A stretch of 64,000 nucleotides of DNA, from contig CBDDKN010000001.1 of NCBI GenBank assembly GCA_965230215.1, forward strand, positions 1,674,001 through 1,738,000. Reading direction: 5' to 3'. Numbering within the stretch: the first letter of the stretch is position 1; each line of letters opens with the position of its first letter. The stretch is from RFSX01 sp965230215. GTDB taxonomy: Bacteria; Bacteroidota; Bacteroidia; Chitinophagales; Saprospiraceae. The notes beneath the pieces were generated by a model. That model was given only the letters and a program-made list of their open reading frames with translations, ran no database searches and had not been told where the DNA came from. Both the position numbers and the translations under genes were made by a program. Below, in pieces: positions 52,885-62,985 of this stretch.

Positions 52885-53437
52885 AAAAGTTGTCTTTAAT
52901 CAACAACATACATTTTAGCTTTTGTCTTGCTTTAACCAAATTCGACCTCGAAGTACTTTCCGAGATTCCCAGCTTATCCGCAACTTCCCTATGAGAATAT
53001 CCCTCGATAATATATAGATTGAAAACCGAGCGATAAGCAGGAGACAAACACTGTAGTGCTCTGATGATCTCCTCAGCTGCAATGTCACTGAGGGCATCAG
53101 GTCCTCCTGATTTCAATTCGAAAGCATTGTCAATATCCTCCGTACGACGTCTCGCGCGCTTGCGGTAGTAATCTATCGCGGTATTTACCATTATCCTCTT
53201 AATCCAGGATTTGAGCGATGTGCCGATGGTGTATTTAGAAATATGCCGGAATACCTTTATGAAACCTTCATGTAAAATATCCAAAGCCTCTTCATCGTCT
53301 GTGGCATAGCGCTGACATACGGGATACATAGTAGCGTAATGATCCTCGTACAACTTCTTTTGTGCCCATGCTTCGTTATTGATGCAGGCACCAATGAAGT
53401 CCTTTTCGCTCTGTTGGATATCTAAGGTAACTTCCAT
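52877..53437 (-). CDS. ECF RNA polymerase sigma factor
   Basis: A ~186-residue sigma-70 of the ECF type. Region 2 includes ALDILHEGFIKVFRHISKY and SLKSWIKRIMVNTAIDYYRKR; region 4 includes LSPAYRSVFNLYIIEGYSHREVADKLGISESTSRSNL. I chose ATG 53437 (MEVTLDIQQSEKDF); an ATG at 53461 would add eight residues. It overlaps the downstream membrane/barrel protein gene. Confidence 0.92.
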   Translation of the reverse strand: MEVTLDIQQSEKDFIGACINNEAWAQKKLYEDHYATMYPVCQRYATDDEEALDILHEGFIKVFRHISKYTIGTSLKSWIKRIMVNTAIDYYRKRARRRTEDIDNAFELKSGGPDALSDIAAEEIIRALQCLSPAYRSVFNLYIIEGYSHREVADKLGISESTSRSNLVKARQKLKCMLLIKDNFYE

Positions 53438-53697
53438 GGATGCTTTAGCTATAGCAAACACTAAGTTTATGTATAATTCGCAAAACTATAACGACCACAC
53501 AAGCTTAGCTGCTGCTGATTAAAAAAAATTGATTGGGGAAAATGCAAAATTGAAAGGATCGCAAATATCTAGTTATCATAAGAAACAAGTATATTTGCTA
53601 CATTACCAATGTCATAAATATTAAAATTGTTTTTAATATAGTATTACATTGACTATTGAAAGATAGCTATTTTTTTTATAAAACTGCAGTATTTTTT

Positions 53698-53707
53698 CTG
53701 TATACAG
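53698..53707. repeat. Short palindrome upstream of parC
   Basis: CTGTATACAG is a perfect 10-bp palindrome located 16-25 bp before the ATG of parC. It may be an operator; I recognise no regulator. Confidence 0.3.
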
Positions 53708-53722
53708 CTTGACAAGTGACAC

Positions 53723-56332
53723 ATGAGCAAAATTAGAGATGTAGATTTAGACCAATTGGAACATAACGGCGCAGCACCGGAGTCTCTTGAAGAAATGTAC
53801 AAGGACTACTTTCTGGACTATGCTTCCTATGTGATTCTGGAAAGAGCAGTTCCCAATATAGAAGATGGATTAAAGCCTGTGCAACGAAGAATCCTGCACA
53901 GCATGAAAAAAATGGATGACGGCCGATTTCATAAAGTAGCCAATGTCATCGGACAAACCATGCAATATCACCCGCATGGAGATGCGGCCATCGGAGCTGC
54001 ACTCGTCAACCTGGGTCAAAAGGATTTGTTGATTGATACGCAGGGAAACTGGGGTGATTATCGCACAGGAGATTCAGCGGCAGCCCCACGTTATATTGAA
54101 GCAAGGCTGACCAAGTTTGCTCTTGAGGTGGCATTCAATCCGCAGACGACTGATTGGCAGATTTCTTATGATGGCAGGAACAAAGAACCCATTACACTTC
54201 CTGTCAAGTTTCCCCTTGTACTTTCTCAAGGAGTGGAAGGTATTGCTGTAGGTCTTTCAACCAAGATACTCCCTCATAATTTTATCGAGCTGATCAAAGC
54301 CTCAATTAAAATATTACAAGATAAGCGTGTCAAAATTTATCCTGATTTCCCAACAGGTGGTTTGATCGATGTATCGGAATATAACTCAGGAAAAAGAGGT
54401 GGTAAAGTAAGGGTCAGAGCTAGAATCGAGCAGGTTGACAAGTCAACACTTGCCATTACAGAACTACCCTATGGAACCACTACCAATAATCTTATTGATA
54501 GCATCCTGAAAGCCAATGATAAAGGCAAAATTCAAATTAAAAAAGTCATAGATAACACAGCAGCTAAAGTCGAGATTCTTCTTGAACTACCCAATGGTGT
54601 TTCTCCTGATGTATCGCTGGATGCCCTCTATGCTTTTACGAATTGCGAAGTATCCATTTCGCCTTCTGCGGTTGTCATTATTGACAACAAGCCTGTATTC
54701 TGTAAAGTAGAAGATCTGCTCAAGCTATCCACAGATCGAACCAAGGATCTTCTAAGACAGGAATTGGAAATCAAGAAAAATGAACTGCTTGAAAAATGGC
54801 ACAATATCAGCCTTGAAAAAATATTCATTGAAAATAGAATATACCGCGATATTGAGGAAGCCGAATCTTTTGAAGAAGTCATCTCCATCATTGATGAAGG
54901 ATTAAAAAAATACGTTGTAGGACCTTCCGAAAAGCCAAAGAAAACAGATAAACGCATCAAGCTAAACAGGGATGTAAGCGAGGATGACATTGTAAGGCTC
55001 ACCGAAATCAAGATTAAGAAAATCTCTAAGTACAACAAGTTCAAAACAGAGGAACAACTGAAATTGATTGAAGATGATCTGAAACAAGTCGATTATGACC
55101 TGACACATCTGGTTGATTTTGCAATTGACTACTTCGAAAACTTGCTAAGTAAGTACAGCGCTGGCAAAGAAAGGCAAACAGAAATAACTGAATTTGACAC
55201 CATCAAAGTCAGAAGAGTAGCCGCTAAAAATGCCAAACTCTATTTCAATGCCAAGGAGGGATTTGTAGGTACTGGCATGAAGAAAGATGAGTTCATCTGT
55301 GACTGTTCAGACCTGGATGATGTCATTGCATTTACAAAGGCAGGCATCATGAAGGTTGTGCGTATCGAGGACAAAGTATTTATAGGTAAAAATATCATCC
55401 ATGCTAACGTCTGGAAGAAAGGTGATGAGCGCACTACATACAACATGATTTATCTTGATGCGAAAACAGGACGGGCCATGGCCAAAAGGTTCAATGTCAA
55501 ATCTATTACCAGAAATAAAGACTATGACCTGACCACAGGTGCCAAAGGTAATAAGGTATTGTACTTTGCGGCTCACAAGAATGGTGAAACCGAAACAGTA
55601 CAGATTCAACTCACGCAAGCCTGCAAAGCGAAGAAGAAAATATTTGAATTTGATTTTGCGGATATAGATATAAAAGGACGGGCTTCCAAAGGAAATATTG
55701 TAACAAAGTATCCTGTAAGAAAGGTTACCCAATTGGAACTTGGACAAAGCTCACTGGGTGCTATCAAAATATGGATGGACGAGGTGAGTGGTCGTATCAA
55801 CAAAGAAGAAAGAGGCAAATATCTTGGTGCCTACGACACAGGTGACCTATTGATTACTCTCTATAAGAATGGCCATTATGAGGTTACTGAAATGGATTTC
55901 GATAAGAAATTTGATGTCGCCAATATTATGGACATTAGCAAACTCAAAGATGAGACCGTAATCAGTGCTGTCTATTTTGAAGGCGGTAAATCATGGACAA
56001 TGGTCAAGAGGTTTAAAGTTGAAACCAAAAGTATGAATACCCCGGTTAACTTCCTGAATGAAGAAAAAGGAACCAAGCTCTACCATGCGAGCTTATCGGG
56101 GCAACCGCTGGTCGAATTCTCTTACAAGTCTAACAACAAGAAGGAAGTAGAACAGCTGCGGCTTGATGAATTCATCGATGTCAAGGGTTATAAAGCCCTC
56201 GGCAATAAGCTTGGTGAATACAAGATTCTTAAGATTGAAGAAATAAAACCGGAGAGTACGAAAGCTGATTCAGATGATAGCGCAGCTGAAAAGGATCTGA
56301 ACCCTGGAGATACAATTGAATTTGATTTCTAA
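53723..56332 (+). CDS. parC: DNA topoisomerase IV subunit A
   Basis: An 869-residue type IIA topoisomerase breakage subunit. Catalytic Tyr124 is in AAPRYIEARL, after the QRDR-like loop YHPHGDAAIGAALV (82-95); a long C-terminal domain with beta-pinwheel-like repeats follows. At the positions equivalent to E. coli GyrA S83 and D87, which hold the quinolone metal-water bridge, it has A88 and A92. ParE is not adjacent. Confidence 0.92.
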   Translation: MSKIRDVDLDQLEHNGAAPESLEEMYKDYFLDYASYVILERAVPNIEDGLKPVQRRILHSMKKMDDGRFHKVANVIGQTMQYHPHGDAAIGAALVNLGQKDLLIDTQGNWGDYRTGDSAAAPRYIEARLTKFALEVAFNPQTTDWQISYDGRNKEPITLPVKFPLVLSQGVEGIAVGLSTKILPHNFIELIKASIKILQDKRVKIYPDFPTGGLIDVSEYNSGKRGGKVRVRARIEQVDKSTLAITELPYGTTTNNLIDSILKANDKGKIQIKKVIDNTAAKVEILLELPNGVSPDVSLDALYAFTNCEVSISPSAVVIIDNKPVFCKVEDLLKLSTDRTKDLLRQELEIKKNELLEKWHNISLEKIFIENRIYRDIEEAESFEEVISIIDEGLKKYVVGPSEKPKKTDKRIKLNRDVSEDDIVRLTEIKIKKISKYNKFKTEEQLKLIEDDLKQVDYDLTHLVDFAIDYFENLLSKYSAGKERQTEITEFDTIKVRRVAAKNAKLYFNAKEGFVGTGMKKDEFICDCSDLDDVIAFTKAGIMKVVRIEDKVFIGKNIIHANVWKKGDERTTYNMIYLDAKTGRAMAKRFNVKSITRNKDYDLTTGAKGNKVLYFAAHKNGETETVQIQLTQACKAKKKIFEFDFADIDIKGRASKGNIVTKYPVRKVTQLELGQSSLGAIKIWMDEVSGRINKEERGKYLGAYDTGDLLITLYKNGHYEVTEMDFDKKFDVANIMDISKLKDETVISAVYFEGGKSWTMVKRFKVETKSMNTPVNFLNEEKGTKLYHASLSGQPLVEFSYKSNNKKEVEQLRLDEFIDVKGYKALGNKLGEYKILKIEEIKPESTKADSDDSAAEKDLNPGDTIEFDF

Positions 56333-56341
56333 ATTGGCCAG

Positions 56342-57235
56342 TTAAGAGCGGCTTATTTCTTCTGCATATTCATATCCTTCTTTCCACCAATCAGTCATCT
56401 GCTTGGGGTCAAAGTAAAATGAATGCTGTGTCAACTGATGTGGAGCAAAAATAAAATTGACCCGAACGCGTGTGTTGTAAATGCTCTCAAGATGACCAAT
56501 CAATACATCATCATAAGCAATCTGCTTCTGCATAAACATCATTGTTTTTAAAAGCAAATCAAAGGCATTGTTGACTTTAATACCGGAACGAATGCGACGC
56601 CTGGGGTTTAATACGATGACATCTATTTCTGTAGCGCCCAGATCGATGGCTTCCTCAATAGGGAGATAATTACCAAACCCACCATCTGCATATTCGAATC
56701 CATTCTTCTCAACAAGATTCATAAAGGGAACAAAACTTGAGGATGCCCACATCCAATCAATGTAATCTTCATAATCATAGTCCCGGGCATACTTGTATTC
56801 GACCGTTGTCTTGCTAAGATTTGAAACCGCTACCACAACTTTTTTACTTGACTCCTGGATTAACTTATAGTCTTCGGGTGAAATGACACGCTTAATTGTT
56901 TTGCGCAAAGCCTTATGCTCTCCAAAAGTTTTCTTCCGTTTCAAGAACATCTTAACGGTATTGAAATGATCGATTGAAACCGACTTCAACGATCCATCTT
57001 TATTCTTTTTTATAATAAATGGACATGTACTGTAGATGTCCGATTGGGTTACAGAAGTGAAGACTTCCCTGATCTTATTAACCTTGTTTATGGAGAGTAG
57101 TGGGATTAAAAGTGCACCGGTTGATGACCCAACAAAAATATCATATTGTCGCTTCTCCTTTTGTAAAAGGTACTCTGCCACACCACCTGCAAAAGCACCC
57201 TTACAACCTCCCCCTGATATTACCAATGCCTTCAT
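56342..57235 (-). CDS. Patatin-like phospholipase
   Basis: A 297-residue patatin-family lipid acyl hydrolase. The oxyanion motif SGGGCKGAFAGG is at the N-terminus, the nucleophile Ser in GSSTG (residues about 36-40), and the catalytic Asp in DGGFGNYLP. There is no signal peptide, so it is cytoplasmic. It ends 9 bp from convergent parC. Confidence 0.93.
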   Translation of the reverse strand: MKALVISGGGCKGAFAGGVAEYLLQKEKRQYDIFVGSSTGALLIPLLSINKVNKIREVFTSVTQSDIYSTCPFIIKKNKDGSLKSVSIDHFNTVKMFLKRKKTFGEHKALRKTIKRVISPEDYKLIQESSKKVVVAVSNLSKTTVEYKYARDYDYEDYIDWMWASSSFVPFMNLVEKNGFEYADGGFGNYLPIEEAIDLGATEIDVIVLNPRRRIRSGIKVNNAFDLLLKTMMFMQKQIAYDDVLIGHLESIYNTRVRVNFIFAPHQLTQHSFYFDPKQMTDWWKEGYEYAEEISRS

Positions 57236-57383
57236 ACAATGATTTAAATGAACTACTAGCCACTTTCAATAAATAAAACGAAAATAATGAATCAAAAATT
57301 CAGGCTTTTAACTCAAATAACAAAAAAGAGCCGCAATAAAATGGTAAATATGGTCTATTTTTGATTAGACCAATTTTCATACA

Positions 57384-59693
57384 ATGAGCACACAAGACAA
57401 TAAAGGAATCTTTGCGGAATTATGGAATCGTAGGGTTCCCCAGTTTGTTGCAACCTACATAGGTATTTGTTGGGGTATACTTCAGTTCCTAATTTTTGCT
57501 TCAAACAGATATAATCTGAACGGTACGCTGATTGACAAATTTCTAATCTTCGCCGTCGTTCTTCTCCCAGCTGTCTTCATCTACATATACAATCATGGAA
57601 GACCAGGCAAAGACGAATGGAAGAGTTATGAAAAAATTCTGTTGCCAGTCAATTTCATTTTAGCTCTTGTGTTTGCTGGATTGTTTACAGGCAACAACAA
57701 TATTAATGCAGCACCCGTCGAGGTACAGGTTACCAATGATCTGGGTGATACAATTACGAGATTGGTCCCATCTGTAAGTCAGAGCAAGTCCTTTGCAATC
57801 TTTCCAATGATAAACAAAATGGATAAAGCAGAAGATGACTGGTTGAAATTTGGTTTGTCGCAGGTAATGAAAAGAGATCTGGAACAGGATATGCGCATGT
57901 TTTGCCTGAGTCCCTATTCGCTGGGATACGGTATGAAATCTAACAATACAGAAATTACTTCAAATGATGTTGTGTTTTCAAAGTACCTCAAGATAGCCAA
58001 AGACAGGATTGTTGATTATTTCGTAATCGGAGAATATGAATTATCTGGTGAAAAAATAACTGGTAATATCAAGGTCTACGAAACCAAAACAGGAGAACTG
58101 TTTTACGAGGAGAAATTCGAAAGCAAAGATATATTCAATACAATCGACGCGTTCAGTAAGAACCTGTCCGATAATCTATTCTTGAAAGAAAATGCAGACA
58201 ATATTCTGGTTACTGACCTTCCAGCTTCAGATCTTATTACCGGTAATCTTGATGCGCTCAAGAACATGACCCTGGCCAGGAATGCTGGTGGCCTTAACCA
58301 GGATTTGCCTACAGCAATTCAGTACAGCGACAAAGCCATTGAACTCGATCCTGAAAGCCCTATGATCCAGAGCGAGCGCGCCAGCTACTATTATTCCTCG
58401 GGCAAGGTGGATGATGCTATAGGATTTATCAATAGTGCCATAGACCTGTCAGAAATACTCCCGGAAAGACAAAAGTTTTCAATACGCCAGCAATACTATA
58501 TCTATAAAAGAGAAATGGATAAAAATCTGGCGTTGCTGGAGACGTGGCGCAAATTATATCCAAGGGATTATTATCCATATAGTCAGTTGATTGATTACTA
58601 CAAGCTGACACAGGTAATCAACAAAGCAAAAGAGGTTGCAGAATCTGCTTTGGAAAACGGACATGGTGCTCGCGTTCTAAAGAATCTGGCTGGATTTGAA
58701 ATCGCACAATCCAATTTTGAAAAAGCGGAAAGTTATATCGATCAGTACTATGAATTATTTCCTGACAAAAACAGGCTGGAAGACAAACAACTGGCTGAAA
58801 TATACCTGAAAAAAGGTGAGTTCGAAAAAGCAGAAAAATGGTACGAGCAGATACTGCTACTCAATCCTAATGATCACAACTTATTAATCAATCTATCGGA
58901 TGTAAATATTAGAAAGTGGAATTATGAAGAAGCTGAACAAAATATTCTTGATGCCTTAAGTTCGGCCAAACTCAAAGAAGATTCTATTTCAGTCTATCAA
59001 TCACTCATATTCTACTACTTCCGAACAGGCAATACCAAAAAATTCAATGAGATTGCCGACATACATTTCTATATGGCCTCTCCTCCACCCTACATATCAT
59101 CAGCATTCAGACACCTTCAGATGTCAGCTCTGTACGCTATGTTCAGCAATGAAGAACGTGTTAAGGAAATGGGAGCTATTGTCGAAACACATTCACCCCA
59201 ACTGTATGTCACTTACAATTGTGTAGCCGACTTTATACTCACACTCGTAGCTGAAGATAAAGATGCTTTCCTTCAGGCCTACAGTGATCCATGTAAAAGC
59301 CTAATCACAAACGGAACACCTACCCTTAGCTATCTGGCCGATGGTTATATCGCAAAAATGGAAGGGAATTATGCAGATGCCATCAGGCTTCTGGAGACTT
59401 ATATAGATACGACTGGTCAAGACTCAGATATGTTTGGTGGATGGGTTGCAGAATGTTACAGATTGAACAAGCAATACGATGAAGCCGTAAACTATTGCAA
59501 GAACTCCTTAAAGGCACATCCTAGTGAAGCAACAATTCTGTATGAACTGGCGCGATCATATCACGAAATGGGAAGATCCAAGGAAGCTCTTGATATTATC
59601 AAAGATATTAAGACCAAAATATACATGAATTCGGACGAAAACTTTGGTCCATATAAAAGACTGATTGAGTTCGAAAAAGAGTTGACAAGTTAA
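57384..59693 (+). CDS. Membrane-anchored TPR protein
   Basis: A 769-residue protein: an N-terminal region with about three membrane helices (VATYIGICWGILQFLIFAS, FLIFAVVLLPAVFIYIY and ILLPVNFILALVFAGLF), then a TolB/CsgG-like domain (SFAIFPMINK ... DYFVIGEYELSG), then many TPR repeats (from about residue 300). Similar layouts occur in adenylate-cyclase-linked Bacteroidota proteins, but no cyclase domain is present here. It is followed by a TonB-C protein whose ATG overlaps its stop by one base. Confidence 0.7.
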   Translation: MSTQDNKGIFAELWNRRVPQFVATYIGICWGILQFLIFASNRYNLNGTLIDKFLIFAVVLLPAVFIYIYNHGRPGKDEWKSYEKILLPVNFILALVFAGLFTGNNNINAAPVEVQVTNDLGDTITRLVPSVSQSKSFAIFPMINKMDKAEDDWLKFGLSQVMKRDLEQDMRMFCLSPYSLGYGMKSNNTEITSNDVVFSKYLKIAKDRIVDYFVIGEYELSGEKITGNIKVYETKTGELFYEEKFESKDIFNTIDAFSKNLSDNLFLKENADNILVTDLPASDLITGNLDALKNMTLARNAGGLNQDLPTAIQYSDKAIELDPESPMIQSERASYYYSSGKVDDAIGFINSAIDLSEILPERQKFSIRQQYYIYKREMDKNLALLETWRKLYPRDYYPYSQLIDYYKLTQVINKAKEVAESALENGHGARVLKNLAGFEIAQSNFEKAESYIDQYYELFPDKNRLEDKQLAEIYLKKGEFEKAEKWYEQILLLNPNDHNLLINLSDVNIRKWNYEEAEQNILDALSSAKLKEDSISVYQSLIFYYFRTGNTKKFNEIADIHFYMASPPPYISSAFRHLQMSALYAMFSNEERVKEMGAIVETHSPQLYVTYNCVADFILTLVAEDKDAFLQAYSDPCKSLITNGTPTLSYLADGYIAKMEGNYADAIRLLETYIDTTGQDSDMFGGWVAECYRLNKQYDEAVNYCKNSLKAHPSEATILYELARSYHEMGRSKEALDIIKDIKTKIYMNSDENFGPYKRLIEFEKELTS

Positions 59694-60133
59694 TGGCTGA
59701 AAAAAAAGATAAGCACTTCATCAAGAAGCCTTTCTACCCCGGTGGGCAAGAAGCTTTTAAAAAGTTTATTCAGGACAACCTTAAGTATCCTGAAGAAGCT
59801 ATCAAAAACAAGATTGAAGGAACTGTTGTTGCTAAATACAAAATCGACTATAAGGGTAAAGTTAGTGACATCAAGATACTTAAGGGAATCGGCTATGGCT
59901 GTGATGAAGAAGCCATTCGCGTGATTAAACTGCTCAAATTTGAAGTGCCGAAAGAGCCAAGAAAATTACGCGTTACATTCAACAGGGAAAACAAAATATT
60001 CTTCAAGCTTCCCAAGACTGTAAAACCAACAACATCCAAGGTTCAATATCAATACAAAGCCACCAAGAAAGAGCCTAATACAAACAAAGCTGAAGAGAAA
60101 AAAAGTTCCTACAACTACACTATAAATTGGTAG
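59693..60133 (+). CDS. Soluble TonB C-terminal domain protein
   Basis: A 146-residue protein with a TonB-C domain: FKKFIQDNLKYPEEAIKNKIEGTVVAKYKI followed by KVSDIKILKGIGYGCDEEAIRVIKLLKFE. Unlike a real TonB it has no membrane anchor or signal peptide, so it looks cytoplasmic. It is translationally coupled to the TPR protein gene. Its role with the TonB-dependent receptor 130 bp downstream is uncertain. Confidence 0.8.
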   Translation: MAEKKDKHFIKKPFYPGGQEAFKKFIQDNLKYPEEAIKNKIEGTVVAKYKIDYKGKVSDIKILKGIGYGCDEEAIRVIKLLKFEVPKEPRKLRVTFNRENKIFFKLPKTVKPTTSKVQYQYKATKKEPNTNKAEEKKSSYNYTINW

Positions 60134-60261
60134 CAAAACAAAATGTTGTTTTTGGGGTTTATTCACTTTATGATTAATAGATAAAATGGGACTGCTAATC
60201 TAATTATCAGCCATAAAATGCTTTAATCGAGCATATTTGAATTAAATCACACGACCCAACT

Positions 60262-62709
60262 ATGAAAAAATCAGTTTTCACTTTGCTTGTCATGCTCATG
60301 GCATGTATTTCATTACAGGCTCAATTCCCTGGTTTCGGCAAAAAGGGGCCCTCGATCAAGGGTAAAATATCAGGGCAGCTCATAGATTCATTGAGCAATG
60401 AACCCGTTTCCTATGCCACCATAGTCCTTACGAGATCTGGAAAAACTAAAGAAATAAATGGTGTGCTTTCCGAAGACAATGGCAACTTCAAAATCACTGA
60501 AGTATCCAGTGGCAAATATGATATCCTCATTTCATTTCTTGGCTACGACGATAAAAAAATCACCCAGGTAGAAACGACTCTCAAGGACCCTGATGTTGAT
60601 TTGGGAAAAATATACCTCCAGGCTACAGATTATATGCTTGATGAAATTGAAGTAACTGAAAAGAGAGCATTGGTGGAATCAAGAGTTGATAAGATCATAT
60701 ACAATGCTGAAGATGACTCTTCTATTGCAGGTGGTGATGCTACAGAAGTCTTAAGAAAGGTTCCTTCACTCTCCGTAGATCTGGATGGGAATGTATCCTT
60801 AAGAGGTAGCCAGAATGTACGTATACTCATCAATGGAAAACCCTCAGGTATGTTTTCCAGCAATGTAGCAGATGCACTTAAGATGTTTCCTGCTGACCAG
60901 ATCAAAAAGGTAGAGGTTATAACATCTCCTGGCGCCAAGTATGATGGAGAAGGCAGTGCAGGTATTATCAACATCATCACTAAAAAAGAGAATATTGAAG
61001 GCATCGCAGGCAGCATCAACGCTTCTGGAGGTAATAGACAATCGAATGCATTTACCAATTTGAACATCGGTAAAGGAAGATTTGGTTTAACCGCCAATAC
61101 TTCCGTTTTCTGGTCACTCCCGGTGGATGCCAATAATGAATTCCTTCGTACCGAATTGTTTACCACAGATACAACATACAGTTATAGTGGTACCACCAAT
61201 ACTGAAAGACTTGGGTTCAATGGTTCCCTGAGTGCATTCTATGATTTCAATGCTTATAATGCCATCAATAGCTCCATAAGCTTCAGAGGCTTTGGTTTTG
61301 ATACAGATGGCTTTGCAAACGGTACCATATTCAACAACAATTTTGACAGAACCACGATTGGTGAATCCCTGTTCAGCGGATATGACTGGAATACGGATTT
61401 TACAAGAAAATTTGAAAGTTCAGATGTTCAGGAATTCAGTATGGCAGTTCAGGTATCTGGTAATATCCAAAACCAGTTCAACAACATTTCTGAATCAGGA
61501 TTCCTGACAAGAGACGAAGAAATCGAAAACGATGGTGACAATCTTGAAGTAACAGGTCAGATCGATTATGTGCATCCCATCGGAAAAGCAAATAAACTTG
61601 AAGTAGGTACCAAGGCTGTCATCAGGAGAATAGATAGTGACTCCCAATTCCGACCACTTGAAGGTCAGGATTATGTCATAGATCCAGACAGATCCAATAT
61701 ATTTCTTTATGACCAGGATGTCTATGCAGGATATCTGTCATATAATTTCTTTATTGGTAAATATAATCTTGTCACCGGTCTTAGATACGAGCGTACTGAA
61801 ATTGGAGGAGAAGGAGAAGAAGCCGCGCAGAATTTCGGATTAAGCTATGACAACTTCTTACCTAACTTTGCTATCTCTAGATCTTTCAAGGGATTCAAAA
61901 CACTTAAGCTCAGCTACAGCAGAAGGATCCAAAGACCAAGTTTGTTCTTTGTCAATCCTTTCAGAAATACCGCAGATATAGGTAACATCGTTGTTGGAAA
62001 TCCATTACTCGATCCGGAAATTACGGATCAATATGAGGTGGGTTACAATCTTAATTTCTGGGGCTTTACTGTTTTTAGCAGTTTATACTATAGAAAAACA
62101 ACAGCCATCATTGAGCAGATTACAGTCACTGAAGACATGCTGACGGTAAACACTTTTAATAACGTAGGTGAAAACAACTCTATTGGAGTAAACCTATTCA
62201 CTTCCAAGTCGATTGGTAAGTTTACCATAAGAGGTGGAGGGGACATTTATACATATGACGCTACAGGAACAATTGAAGGAGAAGCCGTATCAAATCAAGC
62301 GCTCTCCTACCGCTTGTTTACCAATGGTGAATACTCCTTCTCAGGATCACTGAAAGCCGACTTTTTTGGTTTCTTTCAAGCTCCTCGATTCACATTACAA
62401 GGAGAACAAGCCAGTTTCTCAATATTTGGAATAGGATTCAGAAAAGATTTCAAGAATTCAAGTTTGGGAATAAGAATCATCGAGCCATTCTTTGAATTCA
62501 AAAACTTCGATTCAGATGTTACTGGTAATGAATTCAGACAACAAACATCCTTCCAGATACCATTTCGCTCATTTGGCATCAATTACCGTTACAAATTTGG
62601 AAAGGTTGATTTCAAAGAACGTAAATCAAAAATCAGAAATTCTGATCAGAAAGCTGGAGATGGCGGTGGTCAGGGCGGTCAAGGAGGCGGTATGATGAAT
62701 AATGGCTAA
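60262..62709 (+). CDS. TonB-dependent outer-membrane receptor, outer membrane beta-barrel family
   Basis: An 815-residue outer-membrane protein with a signal peptide (MKKSVFTLLVMLMACISLQAQ). A carboxypeptidase regulatory-like domain (about 33-115), a plug (VLRKVPSLSVDLDGNVSLRGS ... SPGAKYDGEGSAGIINIITKK) and a large beta-barrel follow, with a glycine-rich tail (GGGQGGQGGG). The substrate is not shown. A CATATTTG box (60232-60239) is a likely -7 element. Confidence 0.9.
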   Translation: MKKSVFTLLVMLMACISLQAQFPGFGKKGPSIKGKISGQLIDSLSNEPVSYATIVLTRSGKTKEINGVLSEDNGNFKITEVSSGKYDILISFLGYDDKKITQVETTLKDPDVDLGKIYLQATDYMLDEIEVTEKRALVESRVDKIIYNAEDDSSIAGGDATEVLRKVPSLSVDLDGNVSLRGSQNVRILINGKPSGMFSSNVADALKMFPADQIKKVEVITSPGAKYDGEGSAGIINIITKKENIEGIAGSINASGGNRQSNAFTNLNIGKGRFGLTANTSVFWSLPVDANNEFLRTELFTTDTTYSYSGTTNTERLGFNGSLSAFYDFNAYNAINSSISFRGFGFDTDGFANGTIFNNNFDRTTIGESLFSGYDWNTDFTRKFESSDVQEFSMAVQVSGNIQNQFNNISESGFLTRDEEIENDGDNLEVTGQIDYVHPIGKANKLEVGTKAVIRRIDSDSQFRPLEGQDYVIDPDRSNIFLYDQDVYAGYLSYNFFIGKYNLVTGLRYERTEIGGEGEEAAQNFGLSYDNFLPNFAISRSFKGFKTLKLSYSRRIQRPSLFFVNPFRNTADIGNIVVGNPLLDPEITDQYEVGYNLNFWGFTVFSSLYYRKTTAIIEQITVTEDMLTVNTFNNVGENNSIGVNLFTSKSIGKFTIRGGGDIYTYDATGTIEGEAVSNQALSYRLFTNGEYSFSGSLKADFFGFFQAPRFTLQGEQASFSIFGIGFRKDFKNSSLGIRIIEPFFEFKNFDSDVTGNEFRQQTSFQIPFRSFGINYRYKFGKVDFKERKSKIRNSDQKAGDGGGQGGQGGGMMNNG

Positions 62710-62728
62710 TCTAATCATACGCTTAACA

Positions 62729-62765
62729 AAAAAGCGGACTAGCTTGCTGAGCTAGTCCGCTTTTT
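62729..62765. terminator. Bidirectional rho-independent terminator
   Basis: A perfect 16-bp inverted repeat (62729-62744 with 62750-62765) with a 5-nt loop is flanked by A and T runs. It lies between the convergent TonB-dependent receptor and S21 genes and can serve both. Confidence 0.92.
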
Positions 62766-62781
62766 ACTTTGAGAGCATAAG

Positions 62782-62976
62782 TCATACGCCATACTTCTCA
62801 TGTCTGTAGATAGCATCTAAAATTTCGTTCCTTCTCTGAACTGATTTATTGATGTGATATCTTCTTTCTTTGAGTTGTTTGTACAATCTTATCTTCCAAT
62901 GCTTACGCTTGTAGCGCTTAAGCATTTGGTTGATATTCTCTTCTCCGTTTCTTTCAATTATAATATTCTCTGTCAA
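62782..62976 (-). CDS. rpsU: Ribosomal protein S21
   Basis: A 64-residue basic protein. It has the S21 pattern: NINQMLKRYKRKHWK then LKERRYHINKSVQRRNEILDAIY. S21 is part of the 30S subunit. In Bacteroidota it lies near the anti-Shine-Dalgarno region of 16S rRNA and helps explain the weak use of Shine-Dalgarno sequences. The end lies about 17 bp from the bidirectional terminator. Confidence 0.9.
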   Translation of the reverse strand: MTENIIIERNGEENINQMLKRYKRKHWKIRLYKQLKERRYHINKSVQRRNEILDAIYRHEKYGV

Positions 62977-62985
62977 AATCTGTTT

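Noticed and set aside
60137..60154. AAAACAA/TTGTTTT hairpin after the TonB-C gene
   Set aside because: The stem is only A-T and short, too weak to call a terminator.
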